The translations under genes were made by a program, and so were the position numbers. Under the pieces are notes generated by a model. It ran no database searches. It was not told the origin of the DNA and saw only the letters and a list, made by a program, of their open reading frames with translations. From VYFG01 sp965203365 (GTDB taxonomy: Bacteria > Pseudomonadota > Gammaproteobacteria > Arenicellales > Poriferihabitantaceae), in NCBI GenBank assembly GCA_965203365.1, contig OZ241878.1:1054001-1118000 (forward strand): 64,000 bases of DNA, in the 5' to 3' direction. Below are positions 19,293 to 27,332 of this stretch, piece by piece (position 1 is the stretch's first letter; every line of letters begins with the position of its first letter).

Positions 19293-20395
19293 CACGGCTG
19301 GCTGGACAGATCACCATTGTCAATCGCTTCACGAAACCACTTATGGAGGTGAGCGACGGACAGTTCGTTGTCGATTCCCCCCGCGGGATCGATTATCAGC
19401 GGCCCGGGTCGGTAGCCTCGGGAGCGAATGCCACGCTGCACATTACGAACCAAGACAAGATCCTCGGCAAAGGTCGTATTCCGATCCATCTCCATCACAT
19501 GGCGGAGGGCCTTGTCGACCTCACCGGTTGCTGAAAACCAGCCCCTGAATACGCGTGTATCATCCACCGACAGCGGACGCCAGTAGTAGTGGTTCACCAC
19601 CCCGGCCGGATACAGCTGAATCGAAGTCGCGGGCCAAAGATAAAAACTGTCATAGGTCGACCCGCTGACATCATACCAGGCATCGTCTCCTTGCGCGGGT
19701 AACGAACTATGCATCAGGACCTTGCCATCACCAAATGGCGAAATTCCGTAGGTTCCCGGATCGATGATGCCTTTGGCAAAATCCGGGTGAGCCGTTTTGC
19801 AGTGATAACATTCATTATAGTTCTCCACCGCCACCAACCAGTTGCAGCCTTCCCGGGCACTGAATTCTTCGGCGAAACGACGCTGTCGGATATCCGGGCA
19901 TCGTTCGAGAATCGCCTCCCGCACACCCGGGTAGACTTGATCCATGGGCAGCGCATCCGCATCCAGGTTGATGAAAACAAATCCCAGGAATTCCTCCAGA
20001 CGAACCGAAGCAAGGCAAATGCTTTCACGATGGAATCCGCTGACCGCCTCACTGTTCGGCGCCCTCTGGAGTCGACCGTCCAGATCATAGCTCCAGGCAT
20101 GATAGGGACAGACCAACAACCGGTGGTGGCCACTACCCTCCAACAGTCGATGACCTCGATGCTGACAGACATTGTAGAAGGCCCGCAACAGACCCTCCCG
20201 ATTTCTCAACACCACGATATCCTGATCCAGCAGGGTCAGCGTCAAATAATCACCAGGAGTCGACAGTTGACTGATATGGCCGGCGTACTGCCACGTCCGG
20301 AAGAACACCTGCTCACGCACCTTGCTAAAAATGGCGGGATCATTGAAATAGCGGGCTGGTAATCCCTTCACAGGAACTTGTGCGTTGGCTGGCAT
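19292..20395 (-). CDS. Rieske non-haem iron oxygenase, alpha subunit (betaine/carnitine demethylase-like)
   Basis: Oxygenase of 367 residues. The [2Fe-2S] Rieske site is CQHRGH...VCPYHAW (about residues 77-99). The mononuclear iron site is NYNECYHCKTAHPDF, with Glu in the bridging position, as in carnitine, glycine-betaine and stachydrine monooxygenases (CntA/GbcA type) rather than the usual Asp of ring hydroxylases. These enzymes remove N-methyl groups or cleave C-N bonds of quaternary amines. No reductase gene is adjacent, so electrons must come from elsewhere. The start is an ATG at 20395; a TTG at 20413 is possible. The gene lies between an RpiR regulator and an aminotransferase, all on one strand. 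The exact substrate is unknown. Confidence 0.88.
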   Translation of the reverse strand: MPANAQVPVKGLPARYFNDPAIFSKVREQVFFRTWQYAGHISQLSTPGDYLTLTLLDQDIVVLRNREGLLRAFYNVCQHRGHRLLEGSGHHRLLVCPYHAWSYDLDGRLQRAPNSEAVSGFHRESICLASVRLEEFLGFVFINLDADALPMDQVYPGVREAILERCPDIRQRRFAEEFSAREGCNWLVAVENYNECYHCKTAHPDFAKGIIDPGTYGISPFGDGKVLMHSSLPAQGDDAWYDVSGSTYDSFYLWPATSIQLYPAGVVNHYYWRPLSVDDTRVFRGWFSATGEVDKALRHVMEMDRNTTFAEDLVLVRNVQRGIRSRGYRPGPLIIDPAGGIDNELSVAHLHKWFREAIDNGDLSSQP

Positions 20396-20447
20396 GGCAA
20401 CACCCGGCACCAATGGCTGGTTGAACGTATCAATGGAATAAATTCTA

Positions 20448-20459
20448 GTACATTTGTAC
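20448..20459. promoter_or_regulatory. Palindrome, candidate RpiR operator
   Basis: GTACATTTGTAC, two perfect 5-base arms around TT, lies in the 90-base gap between the RpiR regulator gene and the Rieske gene. Its position just upstream of the Rieske start suits an operator for the regulator; this is inference from position and symmetry only. Confidence 0.3.
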
Positions 20460-20485
20460 CAATTTTTACAAGTGCGGATCGGGGC

Positions 20486-21382
20486 TCACTTCAGATAGAC
20501 TCCGCTTTGCCAGCGGCGTTCATTGAATGCCTTGATTTCGGCCAGTACATGGGCATCGCCCGCCGCCGCCATCAGGGCACAGAGGGTTTCCAGCAGTGCC
20601 GTGGTCGCACTGTTGGAGTGAAAGAATTGGGGAGTGTGTGTCGGCGCATACAGACCGATTCCGGCTTCTCGCCAGATCGGGGAGGCCCGGCTGTCCGACA
20701 GTCCGATAGTCTGCGCCCCCTGCCCTCGGGCAAAACGCATGACTTCCACCACATCGGTTCGATACGGTTGGAACGTCATGGCAAACAAGGCATCGTGTTC
20801 GCTGATATGCAGAATGTCGTCCATGGGCAGACTGCCGTGGCGGGGAATCAGGATGAAATGGGGATGCATCATCCGGGCGATGTACCAGAAATTGTAGGCC
20901 AAGGCATAGCTTGAGCCGACTCCGACCACATAGGTCCGGCGGGCATTGGACATCCAGCGGACGGCCTGTTCCATCGCCTCGGTCTGGTCATCCCGATAGA
21001 GATGCTCAATGTTGCTCAGCATGGCCTGGGCCATTTCACCGCTGACGGCCGAAATACCGCCCTGTCTGGCCATTGATTGAAGCCATTTGGCCCGCTCATG
21101 GAAACTGCCCGCCCCGGCACGAACAAAATCACGGAAACGCTCGCGCATCGAATCATACCCATCAAATCCCAGATGACGGGCAAGACGTACAAGACTGTTG
21201 GGATGGACGCCTGCCTGACTCGCCAGATTGCGCATCGTCTGCACCCCCACTTCCCGGGGATGATCGATAATGAACCGTGCCGCAATCTGGAGTTGAGAGG
21301 GCAACTGATCGAATTCGGCCAACAGACGTTCCAAAATGGCCTCCTGGGAATCGGGCATCTCCAGGATCTGATTCATGGGCAT
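20486..21382 (-). CDS. RpiR/MurR-type transcriptional regulator
   Basis: A 298-residue regulator with an N-terminal RpiR helix-turn-helix (residues ~10-85: ILERLLAEFDQLPSQLQIAA, TMRNLASQAGVHPNSLVRLA, GFDGYDSMRERF) and a C-terminal SIS domain (from about 130: RTYVVGVGSSYALAYNFWY, ALFAMTFQPYRTDVVEVM). SIS domains of this family usually bind phosphosugars, but relatives next to amine-catabolism genes are also known. It precedes the Rieske and aminotransferase genes on the same strand and most likely controls them. A TTG start at 21424 would lengthen it by 14 residues; neither start has a clear binding site. Confidence 0.85.
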   Translation of the reverse strand: MPMNQILEMPDSQEAILERLLAEFDQLPSQLQIAARFIIDHPREVGVQTMRNLASQAGVHPNSLVRLARHLGFDGYDSMRERFRDFVRAGAGSFHERAKWLQSMARQGGISAVSGEMAQAMLSNIEHLYRDDQTEAMEQAVRWMSNARRTYVVGVGSSYALAYNFWYIARMMHPHFILIPRHGSLPMDDILHISEHDALFAMTFQPYRTDVVEVMRFARGQGAQTIGLSDSRASPIWREAGIGLYAPTHTPQFFHSNSATTALLETLCALMAAAGDAHVLAEIKAFNERRWQSGVYLK

Positions 21383-21424
21383 CTGAAACCAGGCTTCAGG
21401 TTCGAAAACTCTGCTATCTGACAA

Positions 21425-21980
21425 TAATAAAAATTATTTTTCATAGGGTTATACCATATATATCCGTTCTTTTCGAATCGCATCGAATCGAAAAAAACAG
21501 GATGTGCTCGACCCGATGAAAATGCCATGTACTCTCTCACAGCACGGCTCTTGGTGGTTTCCTGATCACTGTCAATTGGACAACAGTCTACTATGGACTT
21601 GGGGTAACGACGGTCCGGCCAACAGCCCTATTCTGACTGATGGTTGATGGTTTTTGAACCATGGCATGTTTCCTTAGGATAGCCACCCCGACCGAAATAG
21701 GGGTTAACTGCCTGTTGGAACGGAGCAGCGCAGGATGATCAATGCTGAAGTGCTCTCTTGGACAACGAGGCGACGATCATGTCCAACCCACAAGACTCCA
21801 TATGCAAGATCCATGACGGTGATTCGTCTGCCAGCAGACCCTGATGCATCGTCAAATCGGTCAAATGTGCGACCTATTCCAAAACACGATCCGATATGAT
21901 TCCAACCCATTGGAAACAGCAGCCTCAGCGAGCTGTGGCCGATATGAGTCAGGCAGGAATGAGCATTTCAGAAAACCTTG
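21425..21980. promoter_or_regulatory. Intergenic region with AT-rich promoter segment and direct repeat
   Basis: Bases 21425-21500 are AT-rich and contain an 8-base direct repeat, TCGAATCG at 21473-21480 and 21483-21490, one helical turn apart. They lie just upstream of the RpiR gene and probably hold its promoter and a binding site. The remaining 21500-21980 show no recognisable gene; a 68-codon minus-strand frame at 21704-21910 has no identifiable product. Confidence 0.35.
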
Positions 21981-23105
21981 CTATTCCGGCAGGTCTTTCA
22001 GTGTGTAGCTGGTGCTACGCCCGCCTGTATCCGATTTGCGCAGCACACCCAACGACAGTAGATCGTTGATATCGCGTAGTGCCGTGTCCGACGAACACTT
22101 GGCAATTTTCGCCCACTTGCTGCTGGTGAGCTTGCCCTCGAAGCCGTCCAGCAGCCGATTGAGCAGCTTCACCTGTCGCTCATTCATCGGCGTGGTCGCC
22201 CAACGCTGCCAGAACCGCGCCTTGGTCAACACGGCATCCAGCATATGATGCGCCTGGTCGACGGCGTGATGGAGAGCATCGAGGAACCACACGAGCCACT
22301 CGGTGACATCCATCGACCGTTTCTGCGTCCGTTCCAGGATGTCGTAGTAGATTTTGCGTTCGCGCTGGATCTGCGCCGACAAACTATAGAAGCGTTGCGG
22401 GCTGCCGTCGGCACGCGCCAGCAGCAGATCACCGATAGCCCGGGCGATACGACCATTGCCGTCATCGAACGGGTGCAATGTAACGAACCACAGATGGCCC
22501 AGGCCAGCTTTGAGCAGTGGAGGTTCTTTCGATGCGCCATTCAGCCAGTGGAGAAAACGGCCGGTTTCGGCATACAGACAATCCGCTGGTGGCGCCTCGA
22601 AATGCACACGCTGACGGCCGATAGGACCGGACACCACCTGCATCCGACCAGTAGCATCGTCGCGCCAGCGACCGACATGAATCTTGGAAAGACCGGAGTA
22701 GTCTGTCGGGAAGAGCGCGGCATGCCAGCCAAACAACCGCTCACGCGACACGGGCGCATAGCAGTTGGCGGTGGCATCCAGCAGCATCTCAACCACGCCT
22801 TCCACCTGCCGATCCACCGGAGCCAGTGCGCCGATATCCACGCCCAGCCTGCGTGCGATCGACGAGCGTACGGATTCGAGGTTGAGTTGCTCACCCTCGA
22901 TCTCGCTGGTCTTAACCGCGTCCTCAGTCAAGGACACTAGGCTCGCTTGGTCGCGTAGCGCCATATCCAAGTCAGTCAGGCGCCCCATCAAGAAACCTTG
23001 GGCCCGACTGACCTCGGCCATGGGCCCAGCAAGCACCGCCAGATCGAAATACCAATTCGGCCAGTCAGTTGCTTGCCAGATGTAACTGTAATCACCGCTA
23101 TTCAT
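21981..23105 (-). CDS. Fic family protein (DUF4172-Fic-winged helix)
   Basis: A second Fic enzyme, 374 residues. The N-terminus (YIWQATDWPNWYFDLAVL) matches the DUF4172 domain found in front of many Fic cores. An inhibitory motif TSEIEG (about residues 66-71) precedes the core, so it is a self-inhibited class II Fic. The catalytic motif HPFDDGNGRIAR starts at H211. The C-terminus (about 300-374) looks like a winged helix (SSKWAKIAKCSSDTALRDI). It would AMPylate an unknown protein. I start it at 23105 because relatives begin here; the frame extends 17 codons further up. It stands alone and is not similar in domain order to the Fic protein at 539. Confidence 0.88.
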   Translation of the reverse strand: MNSGDYSYIWQATDWPNWYFDLAVLAGPMAEVSRAQGFLMGRLTDLDMALRDQASLVSLTEDAVKTSEIEGEQLNLESVRSSIARRLGVDIGALAPVDRQVEGVVEMLLDATANCYAPVSRERLFGWHAALFPTDYSGLSKIHVGRWRDDATGRMQVVSGPIGRQRVHFEAPPADCLYAETGRFLHWLNGASKEPPLLKAGLGHLWFVTLHPFDDGNGRIARAIGDLLLARADGSPQRFYSLSAQIQRERKIYYDILERTQKRSMDVTEWLVWFLDALHHAVDQAHHMLDAVLTKARFWQRWATTPMNERQVKLLNRLLDGFEGKLTSSKWAKIAKCSSDTALRDINDLLSLGVLRKSDTGGRSTSYTLKDLPE

Positions 23106-23284
23106 GCAGAGATTATAGATCTCGTTTGCCGTAGACGCAAGATATTCTCTGCACATAATGCGGTGATAGGGATCGTTATTCCCCGCACATAGTTTGCCCG
23201 AAGCTCATCGGCATTTCCTACTATGATGGATCAGTGAGCGGCACAGCGTGGAGTGTCAGTGTCAAACTCTCTCCCTTGATTTCC

Positions 23285-23862
23285 TCAGCGAGGCCAGTTG
23301 GCGTGCTGCTGGCAAGCTCGCCCAGCTGGAAGGGCGGTTGCCAGACCAGTCGCGTGCCACGTGTGGAATGGGACACACCCGCTGGGCCACACACGGGCAA
23401 GCCACCGATCAGAACGCTCACCCTCATCTCTCCCCAGACGGCCACATTGCGATTATCCATAACGGCATTATCGAAAACGCCACGACACTGCGTCACCACC
23501 TGGAGTCGGATGGCGTGATATTCACGTCCGAAACCGACAGCGAGATTCTGGCCCACCTGATCGCCTTGCACCGGGCCGACGACCTGCTGGATTCCGTCCG
23601 TCAGGCATTGCGCCAAGTACAAGGCACCTATGGATTGGTGGTCATGGACAGCCAGCATCCCGGAGAACTGGTTGCAGCCCGACAAGGCAGTCCGGTCATC
23701 ATCGGAGTCGGAGAGCGGGAAATGTTTGTCACCTCCGATGCCAATGCCATCCTGACGCATACCCGGGAAGTCGTGCATCTCGAAGACGGGGAACTGGCGA
23801 GTGTGAGTGATCGGGTGTTTTCCATCTCCACCATGGACAAATCCCGGATATCCCGTTCTCCA
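23285..23862 (+). pseudogene. glmS: Partial duplicate of glmS (N-terminal glutaminase domain)
   Basis: Internal 5' part of glmS, matching the complete copy from about 32485 to 33067. From about 23315 onwards the two copies are identical base for base as far as I compared (over 500 bases). The duplicate lacks the first ~37 codons, including the N-terminal catalytic Cys2, has an 8-base deletion (gaggccagttgg against gaggccaactggccagttgg) that breaks the frame, and stops matching abruptly after tcccgttctc, inside the linker to the first isomerase domain. It cannot encode an active enzyme. Such identity implies a recent duplication or ongoing gene conversion with the intact gene 9.2 kb downstream in the same orientation. 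Confidence 0.9.
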
Positions 23863-24220
23863 GATCTGCTCTACCTCAAGCGATCAGACGACGGGGTCCA
23901 AGTGTGTCACTTCAGAGTGATGCAGGGGGAACAAGGACAGCCACGGGAATGATCCGTATCCACCGAAGGGATGATTTTTGGATCGATTCCGTGAAGGTTT
24001 CCCCAATGATCGGAGAATCTATCAGCGCGGCCAAGAAACAGGCTTCTGAAAATAGCTATCTTTATGTTCTCGGTAAAGAAAATCTGAAATGGGATGCGCT
24101 GGTCGCGACTGTTCCATCTCCATTCTTCGGGCGATAAGCTACCGATTTTCTTGCTCAAGATCAGTCAGCCTCGAATCGATAGTGGGGATATCATGAAATT
24201 GATCTCCACTTCGATATGGA

Positions 24221-24589
24221 TCAGGCATGAGATTGAGGGGGTTTGATCAGCGACTCCGCCGGGATACCCAAGCCGTCGTGGAGTTTCCAGATCATTCTCA
24301 ACGTCAATGAGCGCTTATGATTTAGAATCTCGTACACACGGTTGCTTTTTCCGATCATCGGCTCCAAGTCCTTCACTGTCAAGCCCTTGCGTTCCATTTC
24401 AAACTTGATTGCCGCAACAGGGTCGGGCAAGTCCATTGGAAAATGCTGGGCTTCATAAGCCTCGGTCAGCGTGACCATGACATCCAGCCTTTCGCCTTCC
24501 GGAGAGTTTGGCTCTGCCATCATCAGGCTTTCAATTTCCTTTAAAGCCGTACGGTAGTCAGCATCCGTCTTGATTGGTTTTATGTCCAT
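24221..24589 (-). CDS. higA: HigA-type antitoxin
   Basis: A 122-residue antitoxin of the HigA/COG5499 type. The N-terminal half (TDADYRTALKEIESLMMAEP, ERLDVMVTLTEAYEAQHF) is characteristic of this group, and residues 70-112 form a helix-turn-helix (MERKGLTVKDLEPMIGKSN, VYEILNHKRSLTLRM). It would neutralise HigB and repress the operon. It starts 18 bases after the end of the higB reading frame, toxin first, which is the normal HigBA order. The antitoxin looks intact while its toxin is frameshifted. Confidence 0.85.
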   Translation of the reverse strand: MDIKPIKTDADYRTALKEIESLMMAEPNSPEGERLDVMVTLTEAYEAQHFPMDLPDPVAAIKFEMERKGLTVKDLEPMIGKSNRVYEILNHKRSLTLRMIWKLHDGLGIPAESLIKPPQSHA

Positions 24590-24607
24590 GATTTCATTCT
24601 CCAGTAG

Positions 24608-24909
24608 TTAAATGGTTTGCGCATCAATCCTGTCGTATTGCACATGGGTGCCTATAAAGCGGACATATATGACCCTGTAAGCATAGTTTATCCTACCACC
24701 AGTCGATATTTGTTCCCCGCCATGTTGAACGCCACACTGCCATCCTTAAGGATGCTGGCATTCCTGAAATCCTGCTTTATTTCGGACGGTGAACTCCAGT
24801 TGGCACGCGTAGCATGACGGTGCCAGGTCAATATTGATTCCTTGGCATCCTGATATTCCGGGTTTTCCTCCCAGAAGGCTTTCAGTGTAGACAGTGCGAT
24901 GATTCTCAT
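24608..24909 (-). pseudogene. higB: HigB-type toxin, frameshifted
   Basis: HigB mRNA interferase (RelE superfamily, ribosome-dependent). The first 73 codons read normally (MRIIALSTLKAFWEENPEYQ, ASILKDGSVAFNMAGNKYRL) but stop at 24688. The next frame continues the family sequence exactly: INYAYRVIYVRFIGTH, then YDRIDAQTI and a stop at 24608. A missing base near 24690-24696 (GTGGTAGG where GTGGTAAGG would keep the frame) explains this. The lost segment carries the C-terminal strand with catalytic residues, so the toxin is probably inactive. The ATG at 24909 follows the family start. Confidence 0.85.
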
Positions 24910-24979
24910 TCAGCGGATATGATAGTCCCACAATGGGAATTCAGCTACCTCTTTTCTGGCTAACCAACAATTCCCGCCA

Positions 24980-25670
24980 CTTCCAGTCTGAAGTGCAACG
25001 CTCACCCCGCTCCCGGCATGAGGGCATCCCCCGAAAGGAGGGAGCGCGGTGGCGACCGGTCGTCGATCCCGCGGGGAACAGCCTGACGCCACCCGGCCGA
25101 CGCCCATCCCGGCACCCGGACGCCCGGCAACATCCCGAACCGGTGAGGGCAGAGGACCCGCTGAATGTTCGCATCCCGGGCCGCCTTCGACCCGCCGATC
25201 CTCTCATCCCGCGCCCGCAGTGGCCAGGTCGCCGAGCCGAAGCCGAGTCCACCCAGGACACCGGTGCACTCTGATCGAATCCAATCCCACCTCTGCCCCC
25301 CCCCGGCGAGCGCGACCAGCCGGGCGAATGATGCCGGGCCCTCATCGCCTCCCAGCGCCGACGGTCGGTGAGGTCGTCCACCCGCCCCCCCCCACACCGA
25401 CCCCAGTTCGGCCAGGTCACCCGCAACCGGCGGATCCGGGACCTCGTCCGCCGGGACGGTCGGCCCTGCTCGCGGATTCGGGGCCGACCGCCCTGGTGGC
25501 CAGGCCAGGCCCAGTCGGTCGGCCAGGACCGGCAGCGCCTTCGAGGCCGCCGGCACACCCCATCGACCGGGCGTGTGGCGCCAGTCGGGGCGCTCGCACC
25601 AGCCCCGCGCCAGAGCATGACGAGTCAGCTCACCCGCTCGCAAGGCTTGGGTCAGCCACGTCAGCATGGC
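24980..25670 (-). pseudogene. DruA-like DUF4338 remnant behind an IS30-type end
   Basis: At 24980-24999 is the end sequence cttccagtctgaagtgcaac shared with the IS30 remnants. Behind it, on the minus strand, two frames read as a degraded DUF4338 protein: GELTRHALARGWCERPDW near the start and LGGLGFGSATWPLRARDERI, RVLCPHRFGMLPGVRVPGWA later. DUF4338 is the DruA domain of Druantia defence and also occurs in transposon-linked proteins, often next to IS4-type transposases; here the transposon link is more likely. The rest is scrambled and very GC-rich, with many frame changes. No intact gene remains. Confidence 0.55.
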
Positions 25671-25734
25671 GGTATCGAAAAGGCGTCATCCGATCTGCCT
25701 GCCCGAAGCAGACAGGAACGACAATCAAAATATG

Positions 25735-26177
25735 AGTCTAAGATTTTGAAAGGCCGGCGCTGACGTGAAGACGACGGTGAAGGTTGCGGAAACGCCGCGG
25801 GCTGGTGTCGGAGGCCGAGGCCGGCGCAAGATCATGCTCGCTCTCGATTCCCTCCAGTTGCTCGATGATGTCCCCTTCGATCTCGTCCGACTCGTTGTAC
25901 TTCCCGCGAAGCTGAGCCGCACCACCGGGTGCGGCGCGGACCAGTCCCAGTGCGGGTAGATGTCCAGCCCCCGGAACAGCGGTTCGTAGCAGGCGAACAC
26001 CGAGCGCAGCGTGTCGAGCAGCAGGCTCTTGCCGAAACGGCGCGGACGCGACAGGAAGTAGTGGTCGCCCTGCTCGACCAGCTGCCGGATGAGCGGCGTC
26101 TTGTCGACATAGTAGCTGCCGGTCTCCCGGAGGCGCCGGAAGTCCTGGATGCCGATGGGTCGACGCTGCCGGGTCAT
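25735..26177 (-). pseudogene. AAA-ATPase-like (DUF1703-type) gene, 5' fragment
   Basis: Starts at ATG 26177 behind GGGAGGGG. It reads RRPIGIQDFRRLRETG, YYVDKTPLIRQLVEQG, then the Walker A region FLSRPRRFGKSLLLDTL, all typical of the AAA-ATPase_like/PD-(D/E)XK family. After VVRLSFAG the frame changes; the next frame continues with YNESDEIEGDIIEQLEGI and then loses similarity near 25740. Full-length relatives have about 500 residues, so at least two thirds are missing. These proteins are abundant in host-associated and IS-rich genomes and their role is unclear. Confidence 0.65.
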
Positions 26178-26590
26178 TGCCCCTCCCTGCGCAGCGCCGG
26201 GCCCTGTGGTGCGCGGGCGTTTCCCCTGCCGCCGTTCCGGCGTCCCGGCGCACTGCACTCCCGACGACGCTACCCCTTCGCAGGGCGCCGGACAAGCGCC
26301 GCTGCGGCGCGGATTCGCATGATGCGGGGGCCGGTCCACATCCCCCGGTTGTCCGGCCTGCGGGCAGCGCGGTGCGGTGCGCCGCGCGGCAGGGGTTTGC
26401 AACGGGCCGCGGTTTTTCGTAAACTGAAGTTCTTCTCCGAAATCCCCTAATCTGCCACTAGCCATTGATTTTACGTCGCTCTCCCTTTGAGGCGGTTGTT
26501 TTTTTATGCGCCCATGTAAATGTGGTATTGACACCAGAAATATGTTTGTCAAAATTGACGTTAACCAGATTTTTGGATCAGCGTGTGCCC

Positions 26591-27060
26591 ATGTATGTGG
26601 ATGTCGTTCCGAACCGAAACTCGCCGCCCGCCATCCTCCTGCGCAAGTCTCGGCGCGAGGGCAAGAGGGTCATCAAGAAAACCCTTGCCAATCTTTCCCA
26701 CTGGCCCATGCGCCACGTAACCGCGCTCAAGACCGAACCTCTCGTCAACCCGGATGACCTGTTCGCCTGCCGCCGCTCCCTGCCACACGGTCACGTCGAG
26801 GTCGTTCTCAAGATGGTCCACAAGATCGGCCTGCCGCAGATCATCGACCGCACGGCTTCACCGGTGCACAGCCGGGTTCTCGCCCTGGTGATCCAGCGAC
26901 TTCTGGAGCCGGCATCCAAGCTCGCATCGATGCGGTTGTGGCACGACACCAAGCTGGACGACGAACTCGCCGTTGCCGACAGCGACTGCGACGAGCTCTA
27001 CGCTGCCATGGGCTGGCTCATCGCCCGTCAGACGGCGATCGAAAGAACAGGGCCGACAGA
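26591..27060 (+). pseudogene. IS1634-family transposase, N-terminal fragment
   Basis: From ATG 26591 the frame reads as the start of an IS1634 transposase: MYVDVVPNRNSPPAILLRKS, VIKKTLANLSHWP, SLPHGHVEVVL, VIQRLLEPASKLASMRLWH and DELYAAMGWLIARQTAIE. The similarity ends near 27060, before the catalytic DDE residues, so about three quarters of the protein is lost. The open frame extends upstream to 26465 without family similarity. Confidence 0.8.
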
Positions 27061-27332
27061 CTTGCTGCCGCCACTGTGCGGCCGCACTCGGGTTCGGCAC
27101 GGGGGAGGTCGAGGTCATGACGAACACCGCAAGCGTCATTGCGATGCGCGGCCTCCTGCGGTGGCTGTCTGGGCGGGGTGAGGATGTGATCGCCTCACGT
27201 GCGCACGACCTTCGTTTTTCCCCCCTGTACCCTTCATGACATGGCGCTTCGGGCGTTTCGGGGTGAGGACGTTGCTTCGCCATCCCCCCCCCTCCCCCCG
27301 AGGATTCAGCCTCCGGGCTCGGGGCTGATCCG
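27061..27332. other. GC-rich gap, no gene recognised
   Basis: The stretch between the IS1634 fragment and the signal peptide of the Ig-repeat gene. It has homopolymer C runs (27286-27299) and no frame that I recognise. It probably holds the promoter of the gene at 27333. Confidence 0.3.

Noticed and set aside
24980..25670. A functional Druantia system
   Set aside because: Only a broken DUF4338 frame remains and no druE-type helicase is nearby.
25049..25735. Plus-strand open frame of 228 codons, Pro/Arg-rich
   Set aside because: An artefact of extreme GC content opposite the DUF4338 remnant; no domain recognised.
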